The notes below the pieces were generated by a model that saw only the letters and a list, made by a program, of their open reading frames with translations, made no database searches and was not told where the DNA came from. Position numbers and translations under genes: made by a program. Positions 59,619-64,000 of a stretch of 64,000 nt of DNA are shown piece after piece. Source of the DNA: Macropodus opercularis (Eukaryota; Chordata; Actinopteri; Anabantiformes; Osphronemidae); the NCBI GenBank assembly GCA_030770545.1, contig CM061100.1, positions 5,153,501 through 5,217,500 on the forward strand, written 5' to 3'. Each line of letters opens with the position of its first letter. The stretch's first letter is position 1.

Positions 59619-62570
59619 CTGATCAATGCAGTATCTATACGTCGCAGGGAGTGGGAGGGAGAGAAAAACACAGGCTACAGTTACAGACAGAGACAGAGAC
59701 TGGGCAGAGCTAGAGAGAGGAGAGGAGGGAGGGAGCGAGGGGAGAGTTGAGACAGAGAGAAAGTCATTTGAGGACAGTACGAGTAGGGAAAGACAATTAG
59801 GTTGAAGCAACTTCTGCCACTCGCCTGTGGACATAGATGCTTACAGTATATGGCCTAACAAAAGCATGAGCATGACTAAGACAAAAGAGAAATGAAAAAC
59901 ACACACTGAGGTCACAGCTACCATTTAATTAGACACAGAATAGTGAAACTTCAGAAATCCCTGTTTGACGCAAGTCTGGGGAGAATTTGTCACATCTCGG
60001 CACAGTAAAAGCGAAGCATTACCAACCTGGATGCTTTAATTTAGGCGACTCAGTAATCCTGTAATCCTTTCAATTGTGGAATAAAAAAAATAAAAAAAAG
60101 GTTAATCTAAAACACAGCCTGGCAGTTCAAGGTATTCCCCATTTTCCTCAAGTCTTTGGAAGACAATAGTTAAAAAAAGAGCCTTTACTTTTCAGCAAGT
60201 GTTGTGTGTTTTCTCTGAATCATACAAGGACCTCTCTGCCAAACACCTACACACAAGTAGGGAGAAGTACTGTCTACACGCAGCACTATTTTGTATTTCT
60301 ACATGAATTGATAAATTAAATGATTAATTTCCGCCTCTGCGCTGGTGGCACAGCTTATTCAGGTGACATTTATGTGTCTTCTTTTTGTTTTTTTTTGACC
60401 AGCACGTGGAAAGCCTCCCTAAATGTTACATGATGTGGATAAGGGAGGACAGGAGCCAGATGTCGCAGCTTGTGACAAGGAAGGAAAGATAACAAGAGAG
60501 AGAAGAACTGGCAGAAAAATGTGTGTGGGATGACGTGAATTTTTCACAATATGTGCACACACACATGAAATCATTGCAAAATTCTTGTATGTTGGACTAA
60601 ACACCCAGAATCACAATGTAGGAGGCTTCCTGGTGGCTGTGCTGCATTCTGGGTGATAAGACTGTCGGTGGATGTAAATCTTTTCATATCACACTATACA
60701 ATCTGATAATGAAAAAAAAAGGAGAAAAAAGCAGCTGCAGTTTTATATCTGAGCATGAGCCCAAAAGGATCCCAGACACAATGGCCTTCTTTTTTTTTTT
60801 TCCTTGCCAAAAAAATGTCAAGTGGAGAAAGTTGTGCTAAACTGAGCAAACTTTTACTCTACAGTGGAAATATGAAAGGGAGGATATCACAGCGAGCTGA
60901 ATACAGTGAGTCAGACCTTGGATTGGAGAGCTGAGCCCGAGCAGTGCGATATCTGTGCGGCACATATAGGCACACACGAGTGAGCGCGCACAGAAAGCAC
61001 ATTCACACGAACATGCTGCCACACATACACGCAAATGTGTTGGTCTGTACATGCCAGCACGCAACACAGCCAGGTCACCTCGGTGTGCACACGCAGCCGT
61101 GCGCCTTCTGTTTGTCTGTCTGTCCCTTTATAAACCTGCCACACTACACGTCCATCAGTCCATCAGTTATTTTGACTATTGTGTCCTTACATCGCCTCTT
61201 GCTCGCCCCCCCCTCCATTTTCTCTATCCTTCCCGCTCTGCATACCACATACTCACTGTCTCCCTGCCAATTAATGCACACAGGGCTGCATTGCAGTGAG
61301 GTTGGCGCGTGCCACAGCAGCAAGCACAGTACAGAGTCTACAGACATGCATGTACGTGCCAGCCGGGCAGAGAGAGCGAGCGAGGGGAGGGGCGGAGTGA
61401 GGGATAAGATGCAGAGGAAGGGAGGGGGGGAGCAAAGGAGAGTGAACAGAGAATATGTTGAGTCAGGCAGACAGGACGGCGGTGAGCCACACTGCACATG
61501 CTCGCAGACACACAGCTGCACGTATGAAGAACTCCAAACAAAGACGCATACATGTGCATCAGGAGGGTACGTGCACAGGCACATTCACACATACATCAAA
61601 GCGCTCAGTCACGCACATGCCAAGTGAACCCCACCCCCTGCCTGCGTTACATAAAGTCCTGCACATTGCTGATAAAAAATATTGTAAAAAAAAAAAACCA
61701 TAAAACAAAATAAAGGCATGAACCCACTCAACTTGTTTGCCTGACGAGCGCGTGTCTCCCTGCTGCTCGAGCCCTCCTGTCCTGCGGTGCCCGTTTGCAT
61801 TTCCATGTTAAAGTTTCTCGCATACCAAGGCGTGTTTTTTATTACCAACGTGACTTTTGCCACTGTACGTCCGATCGCGCGCGTGTGCGAGTTGAGGTGT
61901 AAGATTTAAAGGCGGCTCTGACTACTGCTGCTTTGTTGGAGTGCGTTGCATCCATTTTAATCAAGGATTCATACCTACGCACAGTGTTATTAACTGTAGG
62001 AGCATGTCCAGGCTTATTTGAATAATATGAAGAAATGAGACTGTGAGCCAGATGGCACATACACATACACACAAACATACACACTGATTTTAATTAGCTC
62101 TTATACTCTAGCTACCCACCAAGTGACAACAGGGCAACGTTCAACCATAAAACCACAAAAATTATAAACATTTCAGAGGAAGAATTCAACTAAGTAAAAT
62201 TATGGAGTAAAGTTGGAGTCTCACAATGCACACTAAAAACTTAACTGAGCTGAAAATATTAATACAAATAGTATAATATCAGGTAGGATTTCATTTGAAT
62301 ACAGCGATCCATAAAAGCAAAGAGAAAAAAAATCTGAATAGAGCTAGACAGAACCAGATGCTCCCCCTCTTGCGTATGTTGCTTCTATACAATCTCAATA
62401 TGAACAGTTCCCTCGTTATAAATATTCAGATCCTGCAGTTGTTCTCATGTCTAAAGTGTACCAGACAACAGATTCTATCCACGTTGAGACGGCAACGCTC
62501 CCTGGCAACAGTTCTACCAATCGGGACTGAGCGGGTGTCTGCCTGAGTCTGTCTGAGTATCATTATGGGA

Positions 62571-62632
62571 TGTCGTGAGAGAAAGAGAGAGAGCACGAGT
62601 GAGTGAGTGAGTGAGAGAGAGAGAGAGAGAGA
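62571..62632. repeat. GA / GAGT simple repeat
   Basis: A purine-rich block: GAGA units, then four GAGT units, then about nine GA units, ending before CGCTGC. Confidence 0.85.
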
Positions 62633-64000
62633 CGCTGCTTATCACTGCTTATAATGCAACATCATTCTCTGTGTGTAGACTCTGCTGGATAAAGTTGTCT
62701 GCACACAGTCAGGATCAAAATCATCTTTAAAAAAGAAAAAAAAAATCCTAATGATTCACACTGTTATGTAACAAACAGACAACTATGAAATGATTTGTTG
62801 TGGGCTGGATATTGTCTGGTATCTTTCCACTTGTATTCACTCAATATGCACCAATCACGTAACTCTGTGGTCTGACTATGATGCATTAAAAAAAAGTCTT
62901 TAACTATTTCAGCTTTAACTAACGCCACAGTGTGGTCTGCGGCTATGACAAAATAACTAGCACAATATCACACACGAGTAAACTGAAACTATTATTTGTT
63001 TTTATGAAAAAGTGATAGTTCTCCATTTGTAGGTAAATACATTTTAAATTAGTCTCCAACCTAAGCTTGCAGGTTGTTTGTCACTAATTCTCATACAAAC
63101 ACGTAGGAGGATGTCCTCACATCACACCCAAGAAGTAAGCGTCTACTGAAGTTGCACCTTAGCGACGCAGGTCTACCACTCGTTTCTTAACTTGTAAACA
63201 GTCTACACACCTGGTTATGATCATGAAACCTTCACACTGTGGTTACGATGAGGCATAAACACAACTCGGATACGTTTAGGTTAAGGTTAAGACGATTCGT
63301 GGGAAAGTCCATAGTGTTGAGAACTTTGACCTTTGTCTCTCTAACTGACACACAACCCAAACACAGCTTAGTAGTTGACTACCACGGCCTCTTATCGGGC
63401 TTTATCAAACACAAAGACTCCTGTAACAGCGGGCTAGACAGTCGCAGTGATCTGTGTGAGAGAGAAGCAGCCAGAGCTTCCTCAAAGGAAGAGCTTGGAC
63501 AGTGTGTATGCATGTGTGTGAGCATGCGTGTGTGTGAGTGAATGATTCTCCTGAGGCAAAGACATTGCTAATGGACTCCAAGTGGCTGTGGGTGGTAAAC
63601 AAACAAACAGTAGCAGCGGCTACTACATCACACCAAACGGCACAGACTAGGATACCGGGACAGCCGCACACACCCTCAGTTACAAACGCACAAAGCCACA
63701 TTCCACCGATCATACACGACGACATCAGGGCTGAAGGGACAGGGTTAGACTCACAACTACACAGAAGGGAGACGAAATCAAGAGGTGACAAATGAACAAA
63801 AAGAGAGGGAGTGTGTGTGAAAGATGCAAATAGAAAAATAACGAGAGAGAAGTTGACAAAGCAAAGTCACGGGGAGAAGTTAGAGCGGAAAATCAGGTGG
63901 AGTGGCAGAGAGCGAAAAGCTAAAAAGGAGTTCAGGGTGAGGAAAATGTGAAATGGACAAGCAGGAAGAAAAATCACAATGCTAAACAGCTAAGAACGGG

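Larger units (their letters stand above)
58009..64000 (-). other. NACC2 5' intron and/or upstream region, noncoding
   Basis: About 6 kb with no recognisable coding exon on either strand. It is dominated by simple-sequence stretches: A runs, CT- and GA-rich blocks at 59,300-59,770, CA-rich blocks near 58,720 and 61,000-61,100, and a GAGT/GA block near 62,580. A CpG-richer area with GA repeats (59,460-59,640) and another at 61,740-61,880 are possible sites of the missing NACC2 noncoding first exon, but I could not place a donor. Long open frames here are composition artefacts. Confidence 0.45.

Noticed and set aside
58568..59834. Several Ser/Leu- and Cys-rich frames on both strands
   Set aside because: They translate CT/GA and CA/TG simple repeats. 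Nothing resembles a protein family.
60944..61627. A 227-codon plus-strand open frame rich in Cys, His and Thr
   Set aside because: It reads CA- and GA-type simple sequence with overlapping open frames on both strands and no recognisable domain. It is a composition artefact.
1..64000. CRISPR arrays, insertion sequences, operons or phage genes
   Set aside because: Nothing in the window has these features. All supported genes are spliced vertebrate genes.

Overview
The window is vertebrate nuclear DNA from a ray-finned fish, most likely a percomorph teleost. The genes have many small exons with GT-AG introns, the proteins match vertebrate families closely, and one interspersed-repeat fragment looks like a teleost type. 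I see no bacterial, viral or CRISPR content. I rebuilt the exons by hand from splice signals, reading frame and remembered human proteins, and checked that exon lengths and phases add up. No alignment was run.

Five protein-coding genes are present. From left to right: PRRC2B (minus, 5' portion only; it runs off the left edge); PLPP7/NET39 (minus, complete, 2 coding exons); FAM78A (plus, complete, 2 coding exons); NUP214 (minus, complete, 36 coding exons, 2020 codons plus stop); and NACC2 (minus, complete coding sequence, 6 coding exons, 602 codons plus stop). The order PRRC2B-PLPP7-FAM78A-NUP214 is the same as I recall for human 9q34.13. NACC2, which in human lies farther away in 9q34.3, sits directly upstream of NUP214 here.

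Layout: 1-5,827 PRRC2B coding exons, including one giant exon open at the left edge; 5,891-8,042 its first intron; about 8,043-8,260 its noncoding first exon and promoter; 8.3-10.2 kb intergenic; 10,544-12,795 PLPP7; 12.8-15.4 kb the divergent PLPP7/FAM78A upstream interval; 15,422-19,074 FAM78A, followed by a probable 3.5 kb 3' UTR; 22.65-28.3 kb gene-free DNA between the converging ends of FAM78A and NUP214; 28,409-47,981 NUP214; 48.1-53.4 kb a noncoding stretch probably holding the NACC2 3' UTR; 53,417-57,938 NACC2; 58.0-64 kb its 5' intron or upstream DNA, rich in GA/CT and CA/TG simple repeats.

The genes are unrelated in function: translation factor (PRRC2B), nuclear-envelope protein (PLPP7), protein of unknown role (FAM78A), nuclear-pore FG nucleoporin (NUP214) and BTB/BEN transcriptional repressor (NACC2). 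This is a conserved synteny block, not an operon-like system. I did not find a clearly new biological system. The points most worth a second look are upstream ORFs in PRRC2B and NACC2, a conserved N-myristoylation-like start in FAM78A, full CRE palindromes in two promoters, a hairpin-forming repeat in a NUP214 intron, and a 34-base NUP214 microexon.
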